The notes: generated from the sequence alone by a model not told the origin. A stretch of 13,692 nt of DNA from Planctomycetaceae bacterium (GCA_009783865.1 WRCR01000051.1:1-13692); one strand, 5' to 3'; shown: positions 1 through 6,915, counted from the first letter of the stretch. Made by a program: numbers and translations.

Positions 1-182
1 AGAACGCCGATAATGGCGATGACGACTAAAAGTTCTACGAGCGTGAATGCTCTCTTAGCGTCATTTACCGGCGGGTTATCACCCGCCGCTCTTATTTCGT
101 TTCCCCCCCTCAAATTACTTAGATTTACACTTTCCGTGATTACGGAAACAATCGAACAAACAAACATCATAAGATTCTGCAT
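1..182 (-). CDS. Type II pseudopilin-like protein (DUF1559-type), 5' part only
   Basis: Reading the minus strand from ATG at 182 gives 60 open codons that run off the left edge. Residues 46 onward read FTLVELLVVIAIIGVL, the hydrophobic N-terminal helix of type IV pilin/pseudopilins with the conserved Glu at +5; residue -1 is Ala (KRA|F) rather than the usual Gly. Proteins with this start in planctomycetes are usually DUF1559 family members, exported and assembled through a prepilin peptidase and type II secretion-like machinery. The start is supported by AAGGAG at 189-194, six bases upstream. Oddly this start gives a leader of about 45 residues, when these proteins usually begin only a few residues before the motif; a TTG at codon 24 is the only closer in-frame alternative I see, without a ribosome binding site. 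The pilin-like start is certain; the DUF1559 assignment is inferred because the body of the protein is outside the window. Confidence 0.8.
   Translation of the reverse strand, partial: MQNLMMFVCSIVSVITESVNLSNLRGGNEIRAAGDNPPVNDAKRAFTLVELLVVIAIIGV
70..87. other. Hairpin inside the pseudopilin leader
   Basis: Perfect inverted repeat GGCGGGT (70-76), loop TATC, ACCCGCC (81-87), lying within the coding sequence for the unusual leader of the pseudopilin, about 20 bases before the codons for the FTLVELL motif. No T-run follows on either strand, so it is not a typical terminator. It could be an mRNA structure or a chance product of a GC-rich stretch. Confidence 0.5.
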
Positions 183-188
183 AGAAAA

Positions 189-194
189 CTCCTT
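189..194 (-). promoter_or_regulatory. Ribosome binding site of the pseudopilin gene
   Basis: AAGGAG on the minus strand, six bases before ATG 182. It decides the choice of the distal start, because no comparable site precedes any in-frame start nearer to the FTLVELL motif. Confidence 0.75.
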
Positions 195-211
195 GTGAAA
201 ACTTTAACCCA

Positions 212-226
212 GCCGCTATAAGCGGC
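212..226. other. Hairpin in the 5' leader of the pseudopilin transcript
   Basis: GCCGCT (212-217), loop ATA, AGCGGC (221-226). It lies between the proposed promoter at 271-298 and the ribosome binding site at 189-194, so it would be a stem-loop in the 5' untranslated leader. Function not known. Confidence 0.45.
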
Positions 227-270
227 AGTTTAAGGAAAAAATAAACGATAAACCATCGTACAACACATGT

Positions 271-298
271 ATTATCCTTGCTTTTCGGAAAAATACAA
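271..298 (-). promoter_or_regulatory. Candidate promoter of the pseudopilin gene
   Basis: On the minus strand TTGTAT (293-298) and GATAAT (271-276) are separated by 16 bases, a reasonable sigma-70 pair. Transcription would start near 264, leaving a leader of roughly 80 bases that contains the 212-226 hairpin. Confidence 0.4.
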
Positions 299-385
299 GG
301 GGATTATTGTGACTTTATCTCCCATACGAAAATGCACTGCCGCAAGAAAAACGGGGGCTTTCTTTTCCCAATTTTTCCGATATAC

Positions 386-413
386 TTTACCAAAATACCT
401 GGTGTGTTAGAAT
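386..413 (+). promoter_or_regulatory. Promoter of tRNA-Gly, extended -10 type
   Basis: TTTACC (386-391), a 16-base spacer and TAGAAT (408-413), the latter preceded by TG one base upstream (TGTTAGAAT), which is an extended -10 element. Predicted start near 420, about 9 bases before the mature tRNA. It may also serve the hydrolase genes downstream. Confidence 0.5.
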
Positions 414-428
414 TACCGGTTTAACAAA

Positions 429-499
429 GCGTCTTTAGTGTAGCGGCAACACGATAGCTTCCCAAGCTGTAATTGAGGGTTCGACTCCCTTAAGACGCT
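429..499 (+). tRNA. tRNA-Gly, anticodon CCC
   Basis: The full cloverleaf can be drawn. Acceptor stem GCGTCTT (429-435) pairs with AAGACGC (492-498). The D-stem is GTGT (438-441) with ACAC (449-452). The anticodon stem is ATAGC/GCTGT with loop TTCCCAA and anticodon CCC at 461-463. The T-stem is GAGGG/CCCTT with loop TTCGACT. The discriminator base 499 is T, as is usual for bacterial tRNA-Gly. CCA is not encoded. It reads GGG glycine codons. The next gene begins only 34 bases downstream after a pyrimidine-rich tract, so the two may share a transcript. Confidence 0.95.
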
Positions 500-533
500 G
501 TGTTTTTTCACCCCCTTTTCTTTTTTTCTTTCA

Positions 534-1616
534 ATGAAAACATCATTCTTAACCGCCTGCGTTCTTTTATCCGCTTTCGCAACTGCAACCCTATTCGCAC
601 AGGATACTGCCAAGCCGAAGCCAACCACAGAATCAAAATCGTTGCCGCGGGCTTCGCTTGCCGAACAGTTGCCCGCCGCCGCAACAACGGCGTTCCTTGA
701 CGCTTTTGCGAAAAATAATGTCGACCTGCACAGCGTAATGATATTGAAAAACGGTAAAGTCGTTTTTGAACGCTGGTTCGGAGACAACGCTCCAAATAAA
801 AATCACGTAATGTGGTCAGTCAGTAAAACCTTTGCCTCCATCGGAACGGGCTTCGCAGTTACCGAAAAACGTTTTTCACTCGACGATAAAGTGATTTCGT
901 TCTTTCCCGATGACTGCCCGAAAGAAATTTCGGAAAACCTCGCTGCAATGACAGTTCGGGACTTGCTGATAATGAGCAGCGGACATAATACCGACCCAAC
1001 CGGCACAATTCCGTTTCGGAATGAAGCAGAAAAGTATGACGGTGTCCGCTGGGAAAGGCGGTTTTTTGAACATCCGGTCATCAACAAGCCGGGAAGCAAG
1101 TTCGTTTATAATTCGCTGGCGACATACATGCTGTCGGCGGTAATTCAAAAGACAACCGGCGAAACACTGTTCAATTATCTGCGTCCGCGTTTGTTTGAAC
1201 CGCTCGGCATTGAAAACATCGTTTGGGATGCTAGTCCTTACGGCGTGAGTTGCGGCGGCTGGGGAATGCACATCAAAACCGAAGATATGGCGAAATTCGG
1301 GCAATTTCTGCTGCAAAAAGGCAACTGGGAAGGCAAACAACTGCTGCCCGCATCGTGGATTGAAGAAGCAACTACCCGCAAAATTCTGCAAGACCCGAAG
1401 GTCAAACCGGAAGAATCCGACAGCGATTGGAAACAAGGATATTGCTATCAGATTTGGCGTTGCCGAAACAATGCTTTCCGCGCAGACGGCAAAGACGGAC
1501 AATTCATTATCGTGATGCCTGACCAGAACGCCGTTGTAATAATAACGGAAAAAACGAGCAATTATCAAGGAACGGTGAATCTCATTTGGGAACATTTACT
1601 GCCGGTCTTGAAATAG
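534..1616 (+). CDS. Exported serine hydrolase, class C beta-lactamase fold
   Basis: 360 residues. Residues 1-22 form a signal peptide (MKTS, hydrophobic core, ending LFAQ), so the protein is exported. The body is a beta-lactamase-related serine hydrolase/penicillin-binding protein fold. The nucleophile motif SVSK lies at 95-98 (Ser95, Lys98), LLIMSSG at 144-150 is the motif common in this family, YNS at 192-194 is the second catalytic motif, and a C-terminal DGKDGQFIIVMP strand takes the place of the KTG/HxG motif. Family members include esterases, D-aminopeptidases and peptidoglycan-acting enzymes, so the substrate cannot be named; a true beta-lactamase is unlikely. There is no Shine-Dalgarno sequence before ATG 534, only a C/T-rich leader. 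The stop TAG directly abuts the ATG of the next gene, so the two are almost certainly one operon. Confidence 0.85.
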   Translation: MKTSFLTACVLLSAFATATLFAQDTAKPKPTTESKSLPRASLAEQLPAAATTAFLDAFAKNNVDLHSVMILKNGKVVFERWFGDNAPNKNHVMWSVSKTFASIGTGFAVTEKRFSLDDKVISFFPDDCPKEISENLAAMTVRDLLIMSSGHNTDPTGTIPFRNEAEKYDGVRWERRFFEHPVINKPGSKFVYNSLATYMLSAVIQKTTGETLFNYLRPRLFEPLGIENIVWDASPYGVSCGGWGMHIKTEDMAKFGQFLLQKGNWEGKQLLPASWIEEATTRKILQDPKVKPEESDSDWKQGYCYQIWRCRNNAFRADGKDGQFIIVMPDQNAVVIITEKTSNYQGTVNLIWEHLLPVLK

Positions 1617-2564
1617 ATGCTTTCCACTGTTATTCTTCTAACGCTTATGTCTTTGCAAACAGAAGTTTCCTCTTGGACGGAGGATTGGTATGATACCGCA
1701 CGTGAACGCAGTGTACCGGTACGTTTTTTCGCACCGGATTCAAACGAGAAGTCAACGCCTGCGCCGTTGATACTTCTTTCGCATGGTCTCGGCGGCAGTC
1801 GTGAGGGCTTCGGCTATCTCGGTCAAGCACTTTCGGAAAACGGTTATATCGCTGCTGCGATGCAGCATACCGGCAGTGACGCTAACCTTCGTACTGCCCG
1901 CAAGTCCGGTGAAACCTCGCTGCAAGCAATGGCGCGGGCTGCAAACGCCGACGAAGCCCAGCACCGTTATGAAGACGTTAAATTCATTCTTGCGGAATTG
2001 GAAGAGAGAAATAGAGAAAAGTCCAAGAACGCAGAACATTCGCTGACCGGAAAAATTGATTTCGACAAAGTCGGCATCGGCGGTCATTCGTTTGGTTCGC
2101 ATACGTCATTTGCTGCTGCGGGACGTTTTCCGTACAAACGCATTGACAAAATCAAGGCGGCGGTATTAATGAGTCCGAACATGCCGTCAAATGTTAATCC
2201 GGCATTTTTTCACAAAAACCTTTCGGTACCGATGCTTCACTTGACAGGAACCAATGACGGCAGTCCGCTTGATAAATCGTTTGACCCGAATGACCGGCGG
2301 ATACCTTTCGACAACATCAACGGTGCAGACCAATATCTCATTATTTTTGACGGCGGCAATCACATGTTGTTTTCGGGACATCCGCGTCCGCTCGGCAGGA
2401 CGCCGATGGAGAAGAAATGTCAGCCGGTCATTGCCGAAATCATTACGCTGTTTTTCGATGCGTATGTAAAGGAAAACGAAACCGCAATGAAGAAAATTCA
2501 GGGCGGCGGGTTAACCGAAATGATGAAAACACTCGGCACGGCAGAGAAGAAGTTGCTGCGCTAA
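1617..2564 (+). CDS. Alpha/beta hydrolase, dienelactone hydrolase/PAF-acetylhydrolase-like
   Basis: 315 residues. The alpha/beta hydrolase fold is shown by LILLSHGLGGSREGF (HG oxyanion region) and the nucleophile elbow GHSFG with Ser158. The likely catalytic acid is Asp214 in TGTNDGS, and the likely catalytic histidine is His249 in GGNHMLFSG, giving a complete triad in the right order. It would hydrolyse an ester or similar bond; the family includes platelet-activating-factor acetylhydrolase-like and dienelactone hydrolase-like enzymes, and I cannot pick a substrate. The N-terminus is hydrophobic but has no clear positively charged region, so export is uncertain. ATG 1617 follows the upstream stop with no gap, which implies translational coupling to the serine hydrolase. 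It ends just before a block of intergenic repeats and converges on the FHA gene. Confidence 0.85.
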   Translation: MLSTVILLTLMSLQTEVSSWTEDWYDTARERSVPVRFFAPDSNEKSTPAPLILLSHGLGGSREGFGYLGQALSENGYIAAAMQHTGSDANLRTARKSGETSLQAMARAANADEAQHRYEDVKFILAELEERNREKSKNAEHSLTGKIDFDKVGIGGHSFGSHTSFAAAGRFPYKRIDKIKAAVLMSPNMPSNVNPAFFHKNLSVPMLHLTGTNDGSPLDKSFDPNDRRIPFDNINGADQYLIIFDGGNHMLFSGHPRPLGRTPMEKKCQPVIAEIITLFFDAYVKENETAMKKIQGGGLTEMMKTLGTAEKKLLR

Positions 2565-2570
2565 AATTTA

Positions 2571-2675
2571 GACAGGATATACAGGATTTTAAGGATTTTT
2601 ATTTTGACACGATAAACAAGATTTGAGGGTTGTTTTATATTTCCAAATATCCTTAAAATCTTGTAAATCCTGTCC
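2571..2675. repeat. Intergenic repeat cluster: two direct copies and one inverted copy
   Basis: Copy A, 2571-2596, begins GACAGGATATACAGG. Copy B, 2606-2629, begins GACACGATAAACAAG and matches A at 19 of 24 positions. Copy C, 2649-2675, ends GTAAATCCTGTCC and is the reverse complement of A at 24 of 26 positions. A and C could fold into a long stem around B. The block sits exactly between the stops of two convergent genes (2564 and 2694), a place where it might act as a bidirectional terminator or roadblock. Similar AGGATTTACAGGAT-type repeats are common between genes in several bacterial genomes. A further copy in the orientation of C is at 3478-3504. Confidence 0.85.
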
Positions 2676-2693
2676 ACATAAAATTGATACGTT

Positions 2694-3206
2694 CTAATCG
2701 AATTTCAGTGTACTGAAAAAGTCCTTTCTTTCGGACGGCGGTGTTGGAGTATTCTTGACCGGCGGGGTTACTACCACAGGCATATCCGGTACTGTGCTTC
2801 CGGGTTCTTCGCGCCGCTTGTGTGAAGGGCGTTCCAGTCCTGCCCGTTCCATTAAGGAATGCGACATGATGTCGTTCTCTTGATATACTTCCGCAGGCGG
2901 TGCGCCTACTGCTCCGTTGTCAGCCGGATTATACTGCACCGTGAAAATGTGTTTGGAAATGGCAAGTGTTGCGCCGGGGTCGACCCGCCGGTCGGTAACC
3001 CGTTTGCCGTTCAATTTTACGCCGTTGGTGCTGCGCAAATCGAGAATATACCAATAGCCCGCCGAAAGCACAAGACGGCAGTGCTTGCTGGATACATTGC
3101 TGTAACTCAATACGATGTCGCAACTGTCGTGTCGTCCGACTGTTAAGTCCTGTTTTCGCAGCGGTATAGGGTCGCCGCCGCTCACCGGAATGAGATAACC
3201 GTACAT
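2694..3206 (-). CDS. FHA-domain protein
   Basis: 170 residues from ATG 3206. The forkhead-associated domain fills residues about 3-90, with all core positions: G24-R25, the SS-x-H motif (Ser39/Ser40, His42), and the S-T-N-G (59-62) and N66-G67 turns. FHA domains bind phosphothreonine peptides, so the protein is probably a cytoplasmic adaptor reading Ser/Thr kinase signalling. The C-terminal half is a low-complexity Pro/Thr/Arg-rich tail that looks unstructured. Short FHA proteins starting MYGxLIPVxGGDPIP are, to my knowledge, conserved in planctomycetes. A TTG 12 codons upstream (3242) keeps the frame open, but the family-like start and a promoter with a predicted start near 3245 favour 3206. 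No other kinase or phosphatase of this pathway is adjacent. Confidence 0.85.
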   Translation of the reverse strand: MYGYLIPVSGGDPIPLRKQDLTVGRHDSCDIVLSYSNVSSKHCRLVLSAGYWYILDLRSTNGVKLNGKRVTDRRVDPGATLAISKHIFTVQYNPADNGAVGAPPAEVYQENDIMSHSLMERAGLERPSHKRREEPGSTVPDMPVVVTPPVKNTPTPPSERKDFFSTLKFD

Positions 3207-3251
3207 GATTTTGAATATCCAAAGTGAAAAAGAAAAAATCAACCTTACAGT

Positions 3252-3279
3252 ATTATGTTTGAAAACGGAGAAATTTCAA
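3252..3279 (-). promoter_or_regulatory. Candidate promoter of the FHA gene
   Basis: On the minus strand TTGAAA (3274-3279), a 16-base spacer and CATAAT (3252-3257). Start of transcription would be near 3245, about 40 bases before ATG 3206. Confidence 0.5.
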
Positions 3280-3340
3280 GAGAAAAAAATGAGAGAGCGG
3301 CAAAACGGGGTTGATTCATATTTTTTTGCAATCCCCCGCA

Positions 3341-3363
3341 GGTACGACAAAACCTGTCGTACC
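3341..3363. repeat. Perfect 9-bp hairpin, REP-like
   Basis: GGTACGACA (3341-3349), loop AAACC, TGTCGTACC (3355-3363). No T-run follows on either strand, so it is more likely a dispersed palindromic element or protein-binding site than a simple intrinsic terminator. It lies between the end of the metallophosphoesterase gene and the FHA promoter. Confidence 0.7.
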
Positions 3364-3477
3364 ACACGATGCGTCCTTAAAATTCTATGGTATAATATAT
3401 CGAAACATTACAACAAAAAAATTAATGATACATTTTTGACCGGTGTGGATATGCTTAAACGCGAATACGAGGCACAA

Positions 3478-3504
3478 ATCCTCAAAATCACGTAAATCCT
3501 GTCC
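3478..3504. repeat. Single copy of the dispersed repeat
   Basis: Matches copy C at 2649-2675 in the same orientation, with ATCCTCAAAATC and GTAAATCCTGTCC blocks (24 of 27 positions identical). It lies 10 bases past the metallophosphoesterase stop codon, so here too it follows the 3' end of a gene. Confidence 0.75.
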
Positions 3505-3514
3505 GGCGCACGCC

Positions 3515-4444
3515 CTAAACGAACCGCAGATTAACCTGTTGACCGTTTCGCTTATCAGCAGGGTCGCAGGTTTTTAATGTCAAGCAAACGCCGTCATCGT
3601 GAAGAGTCATCAATACCCAGCCGAGTACCGACAACGGCGGACAACGATATATTGACGGGAAATTGACTTGATGCACATTACCGGAGCGGTGATTAAACCA
3701 ATAATGCGAATGTCCGAAGAAAAACGCTTTGACTTGCCGCCGCTTTCCGATAATTTTCCAGAAAGGAATCGCATCTGCCAAGCCGCCGTCAGCAAATTTG
3801 CTGACATCAACGGCAACGTGATGCGCCATCAAAACTGCCGGTTTATCTTTTCGCTTGTCCAGTTCAGCGGCAAGCCAATCGAGTTGTTCTTTTCCGAATT
3901 TTCCTTCTTCCTGATTGGTTTTAACCAGCGAATCCAGCACGAAAAAATTCGCCCGCTGTGTTTCCAGAATCTCAATGTGTTTGTCATCACCGGTTGCCCA
4001 AGGTTCTGTACGGACGAAGTGAGTAATCGACTTATCTGCTTTCGCTTCCGGCGGCAGAAGTTTTTCACGGATTGCCCGAAAGTTCTCAAGATTATCGTGG
4101 TCGCCCAGTGCTGCATGAATTCCGATTCCGGCATCGACTGCCGGTTGAAGTATTTCGAGCAGCCGGTTGTACTGTTCTTGTTTTCCGCTGTAGACATTAT
4201 CGCCCAGCAGAAAAATGCGGCGCGGCTTAACAGGTTCGGCAAGCATTGCGTTGATAACAGATTGAAATCGAACATTATGTTCCGGCGGCGTTTCTGTCCA
4301 TTCGGAGATGTGCATATCCGAAACAATCGCCCAAACGTCTTTTTCCTCGTTTTGTGTATTATCATCGCTTATCGCAAACGCTGCGGCATCGAAACACAGG
4401 GCAGTACTCTTCAGGAAGGAACGTCTTGTAAAACGGAATGACAT
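3515..4444 (-). CDS. Tat-exported metallophosphoesterase (calcineurin-like)
   Basis: 309 residues. The N-terminus TRRSFLKST (Arg7-Arg8) is a twin-arginine signal, so the protein should be exported folded with its metals loaded. All blocks of the calcineurin-like phosphoesterase fold are present: D43-x-H45 (SDMHIS), G81-D82-N83 (LLGDNVY), G114-D115-H116-D117 (a variant of the usual GNHD/E block with Asp for Asn), H208-H209 (LMAHHV) and G244-H-S-H247. These residues would hold a two-metal centre for phosphomonoester or phosphodiester hydrolysis. The substitution of the GNH Asn by Asp115 is worth noting because that Asn normally bridges to metal and phosphate. Substrate unknown. It appears to be a single-gene transcript, since the next gene downstream (FHA) has its own promoter. 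No clear promoter was found upstream. Confidence 0.88.
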   Translation of the reverse strand: MSFRFTRRSFLKSTALCFDAAAFAISDDNTQNEEKDVWAIVSDMHISEWTETPPEHNVRFQSVINAMLAEPVKPRRIFLLGDNVYSGKQEQYNRLLEILQPAVDAGIGIHAALGDHDNLENFRAIREKLLPPEAKADKSITHFVRTEPWATGDDKHIEILETQRANFFVLDSLVKTNQEEGKFGKEQLDWLAAELDKRKDKPAVLMAHHVAVDVSKFADGGLADAIPFWKIIGKRRQVKAFFFGHSHYWFNHRSGNVHQVNFPSIYRCPPLSVLGWVLMTLHDDGVCLTLKTCDPADKRNGQQVNLRFV

Positions 4445-4588
4445 CGTTTTTATTGGCGGTGAATCAAAAGCGGACTTGCCTAAAGAACCACATTATTGCA
4501 AGAACTTGACGAAAAAACAACGCAGACCGGCTGCAAATTTCGCAATTCCATAAACGCAATAAAAATTTCTCTGGTTTTCAGGGGATAG

Positions 4589-4618
4589 TTGACAAACCCT
4601 CCCGCATTGTGTTATAAT
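4589..4618 (+). promoter_or_regulatory. Near-consensus sigma-70 promoter
   Basis: Exact consensus hexamers TTGACA (4589-4594) and TATAAT (4613-4618) separated by 18 bases, giving a start near 4625 and a leader of about 50 bases before ATG 4677. It is the best-matching promoter in the window and faces the two membrane-protein genes. Confidence 0.75.
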
Positions 4619-4676
4619 TTCGGAATCATAGGATTCCATTGCAAAAATTTGACTCGATTACAAAATATAAACCGCT

Positions 4677-5303
4677 ATGGTCGAAACCATCCTTTATCAA
4701 ATTTTCGTCTTCGGAGTTCCGCTTTCCGTTGCCGCGTCTCTTTACGGACTGCGCTGGCAAGAAGGATTCTGGGGCAATGCCGTTGCCGTTCCGATGACGC
4801 TGTTTTCCATTCTCATCGCCGTTAGTTGGTGGGAACCCGTTGCTGCACTAATGTGCGGGCAAATGGCAGGAATGGTATATGTTGCCGATTTTATCGCTAT
4901 CTGGGTGCTGTTTCTCATCCCATTTGCTCTAATGGGGGAAATCACCCGCCTGCTGTCAGTAGTAAAAGTGAAGTTTGCCGACCCCATCGAAAAAGCCGGA
5001 AATGCCGTTGTGATAACAATGGTATTCGCACTCCTGATGGGCTTCTATTATTTCACACTCGACCTCTCGCCCAGAGGCGAAGAAGCAAATGACTCGCCGC
5101 CGTCCGGCGACACCGTTCAAATACAAATGCTGCGGATTTTAACTGCTGGCAATCTCTCGTCGTATTTCAATCCGCAGCAATTCGATAAAGACAGCCAGCA
5201 CCAAAAAGTACATTTTCAACGCCGCCAGGCACTGTTGAAACATCGTGAAGAAAAACAAGGGTCAATGCTTTACGAAGGAAGTGTGCCGCCAAAACGAAAT
5301 TAA
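4677..5303 (+). CDS. CvpA-like integral membrane protein
   Basis: 208 residues. Four hydrophobic segments are visible at about 5-24, 32-54, 68-90 and 108-130, followed by a hydrophilic C-terminal tail of about 75 residues rich in Gln, Lys and Glu. The arrangement and the LL-x-V-VKVKFADPIEKAGNAV stretch before the last helix resemble CvpA-family proteins (named after the colicin V production protein) as they occur in planctomycetes. Function in the family is poorly defined; roles in envelope stress and secretion are known in other bacteria. There is no Shine-Dalgarno sequence before ATG 4677. It is 35 bases from the next gene on the same strand and is probably co-transcribed with it. The assignment rests on topology and partial similarity only. 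Confidence 0.6.
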   Translation: MVETILYQIFVFGVPLSVAASLYGLRWQEGFWGNAVAVPMTLFSILIAVSWWEPVAALMCGQMAGMVYVADFIAIWVLFLIPFALMGEITRLLSVVKVKFADPIEKAGNAVVITMVFALLMGFYYFTLDLSPRGEEANDSPPSGDTVQIQMLRILTAGNLSSYFNPQQFDKDSQHQKVHFQRRQALLKHREEKQGSMLYEGSVPPKRN

Positions 5304-5338
5304 CCGTTTATCACCGCTATTTATATCAACCTACTGCA

Positions 5339-6124
5339 ATGAGTGAATCCATATTTAACAACGATAGTGCTTGGAACAAAGCCGACGGCGAAGAAGTCGA
5401 ATACACCCGGTTAAGTGCTTTAGCCGTTCTTGCACTCTTTCTCGGTTTGCTTTCGTTTCTTAATTTTTTCTCGGTCTGGTTCATATTTGTCGGAGTTATC
5501 GGCATCGCGGTGTCGCTTGCCGCTATATGGAGCATCAACCGGTCAGACGGCGCATTGACCGGATTGTCAATCGCCCAACTCGGCTTGGCTTGTTCGATTA
5601 TTTCGTTCATTGCGGTTCTCGTTTTGTGGCCCGTCTATCATTACGGCATCAGAAAAGAAGCCGACCGCTTCTTCCGGCTCTGGTTTCAAATCTATACCGA
5701 TGATTCCGTTCCCGTCGAAAAGAAAATCCCGCAAGCGATGGGAATGAATTCACTATACTGGTCGCGTCCGGTTACGGACGACATACAGAAATGGTGGGAA
5801 GCGCAATACGAAAGCAAACCTGCACATCATGCCGTTCATAAGCATATCGAAGAAAATCTTGTTCGGGTAATGCTTGCCCTGAAAAGCAAGGCGGAAGTTT
5901 CCTACTATAAAACGCTGTCAGTGTCTACAGGCGAAGAAAAAGACACGGTAGAAGCCGTCTATGCAGTTACTTTCCCTACAGAAGACGGACAGAAGGAGAC
6001 CTTCTTTTTGAAAATGACCGGCGAAAGGGTATTTCCTACCGGCGACGTAAAGTCGGCGGGCTGGCACTTAACAAGAATGCCGGAAGTATTTACGCCGGAC
6101 GAATTCAAAAAGGATATTCAATAG
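5339..6124 (+). CDS. Membrane protein of unknown function (DUF4190-like N-terminus)
   Basis: 261 residues. After about 24 hydrophilic residues come two strongly hydrophobic stretches (about 25-65, long enough for two helices, and 78-102), then a soluble domain of about 155 residues rich in charged residues and Trp. The N-terminal pattern SALAVLALFLGLLSFL followed by a loop and another helix pair resembles small planctomycete proteins with a DUF4190-type membrane module. The soluble part may sit outside the membrane, but I recognise no catalytic motif in it. It follows the CvpA-like gene and shares its promoter by inference. Its stop is three bases from the stop of the convergent next gene, with no room for a separate terminator between them. 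There is no Shine-Dalgarno sequence. Confidence 0.6.
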   Translation: MSESIFNNDSAWNKADGEEVEYTRLSALAVLALFLGLLSFLNFFSVWFIFVGVIGIAVSLAAIWSINRSDGALTGLSIAQLGLACSIISFIAVLVLWPVYHYGIRKEADRFFRLWFQIYTDDSVPVEKKIPQAMGMNSLYWSRPVTDDIQKWWEAQYESKPAHHAVHKHIEENLVRVMLALKSKAEVSYYKTLSVSTGEEKDTVEAVYAVTFPTEDGQKETFFLKMTGERVFPTGDVKSAGWHLTRMPEVFTPDEFKKDIQ

Positions 6125-6127
6125 GCG

Positions 6128-6862
6128 TTAAATCTTTGCCCGTTTTTCTCCTTCTTTGCGGACTTTGATTTTTGCCGGCGGAGTACTAGCATTCTTCTTG
6201 TTTCCGAATGCTTCCGCTTTCCGAAGTCCTTCCTTATAAGCGTCTTCGCCGATTTTCACTAACACTGTGTAATGAATCTCGCTTAACTTCTTACCGATGT
6301 CGGTTTTTTCCGCCTGCCGTTTGTGAAAATAAAACCGCTCGGCATCACGTTCAGGAATGTGTCCGACCGAAGTGTCTTCGCCTTCCTTTAATTTCTGAAC
6401 GAAGATGATACCGCTCATCGGACCTTCAAGAGTTCTGTCGTCATCGAAAACCAGCGTGTACGTAAAAATCCGGCAGGGATATGTTTCACCGGTGTACATT
6501 TTTTCATCGCTTGCGAGTTCTTTGAACCGCCAGACCTTTTCCATCCATTCTTGTTCGACATTACATTCGATTTTAGCGATTTTATGAATCGGAATTGTCC
6601 GCTGCCGTTTCAGTTCGACATCGTACATTTCGAGGCGTTTATCGCGGGTGATGTAGAGAAGACCGGCATGTACTTCGCCGTTTGACAATTCGATGTAGCC
6701 CGGCATAGTATCTTCGCGGACATCGGAATCCCGTCTGCTTAGTGGATTAGACAACGCCTTTGGCTCTTCTTTTGCCGGAGCGGCTTTTTTCTGTGCCGAA
6801 GCGGATACCGGCAGCAATACCGCAATAAGAAAGAACAGTAATACTTTATTGAACACTTTCAT
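6128..6862 (-). CDS. Exported protein of unknown function
   Basis: 244 residues. A clear signal peptide at 1-23 (MKVFNK, hydrophobic core, VSASA-Q) points to export. It is followed by a Lys/Ala/Pro-rich linker and a domain from about residue 50 with the pattern PGYIELSNGEVHAGLLYITRD and DVELKRQRTIPIHKIAKIE, which looks like a small beta-rich fold; the C-terminus is basic. I recognise no enzyme motif or named family. It resembles a lineage-specific conserved protein of planctomycetes, but that is an impression only. GAGG five bases before ATG 6862 supports the start. It converges on the membrane protein with only three bases between the stops. Confidence 0.7.
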   Translation of the reverse strand: MKVFNKVLLFFLIAVLLPVSASAQKKAAPAKEEPKALSNPLSRRDSDVREDTMPGYIELSNGEVHAGLLYITRDKRLEMYDVELKRQRTIPIHKIAKIECNVEQEWMEKVWRFKELASDEKMYTGETYPCRIFTYTLVFDDDRTLEGPMSGIIFVQKLKEGEDTSVGHIPERDAERFYFHKRQAEKTDIGKKLSEIHYTVLVKIGEDAYKEGLRKAEAFGNKKNASTPPAKIKVRKEGEKRAKI

Positions 6863-6915
6863 AGTTGCCTCTGTGAGGATAAAGGAATTACAAATCGGTC
6901 AACACTTCGAGAGAC

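Larger units (their letters stand above)
3207..3514. other. 308-base intergenic region between two minus-strand genes
   Basis: No convincing gene. It holds, in minus-strand order, a copy of the dispersed 27-base repeat (3478-3504) just after the metallophosphoesterase stop, a TATAAT/ATATAT AT-rich patch at 3391-3400, a strong 9-bp hairpin (3341-3363) and the FHA promoter (3252-3279). The open plus-strand frame at 3205-3495 has no recognisable sequence and crosses the repeat and hairpin, so I do not call it. Confidence 0.7.

Noticed and set aside
3391..3396. TATAAT as a plus-strand promoter
   Set aside because: No acceptable -35 hexamer lies at 15-19 bases upstream and no plus-strand gene follows until 4677.
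3205..3495. Plus-strand open frame of 96 codons in the FHA upstream region
   Set aside because: It has no recognisable protein, runs through the hairpin and the dispersed repeat, and no ribosome binding site is apparent.
3668..4441. Long plus-strand open frame opposite the metallophosphoesterase gene
   Set aside because: It is the antisense shadow of a gene with a complete set of metal-binding motifs; its own translation has no family features.
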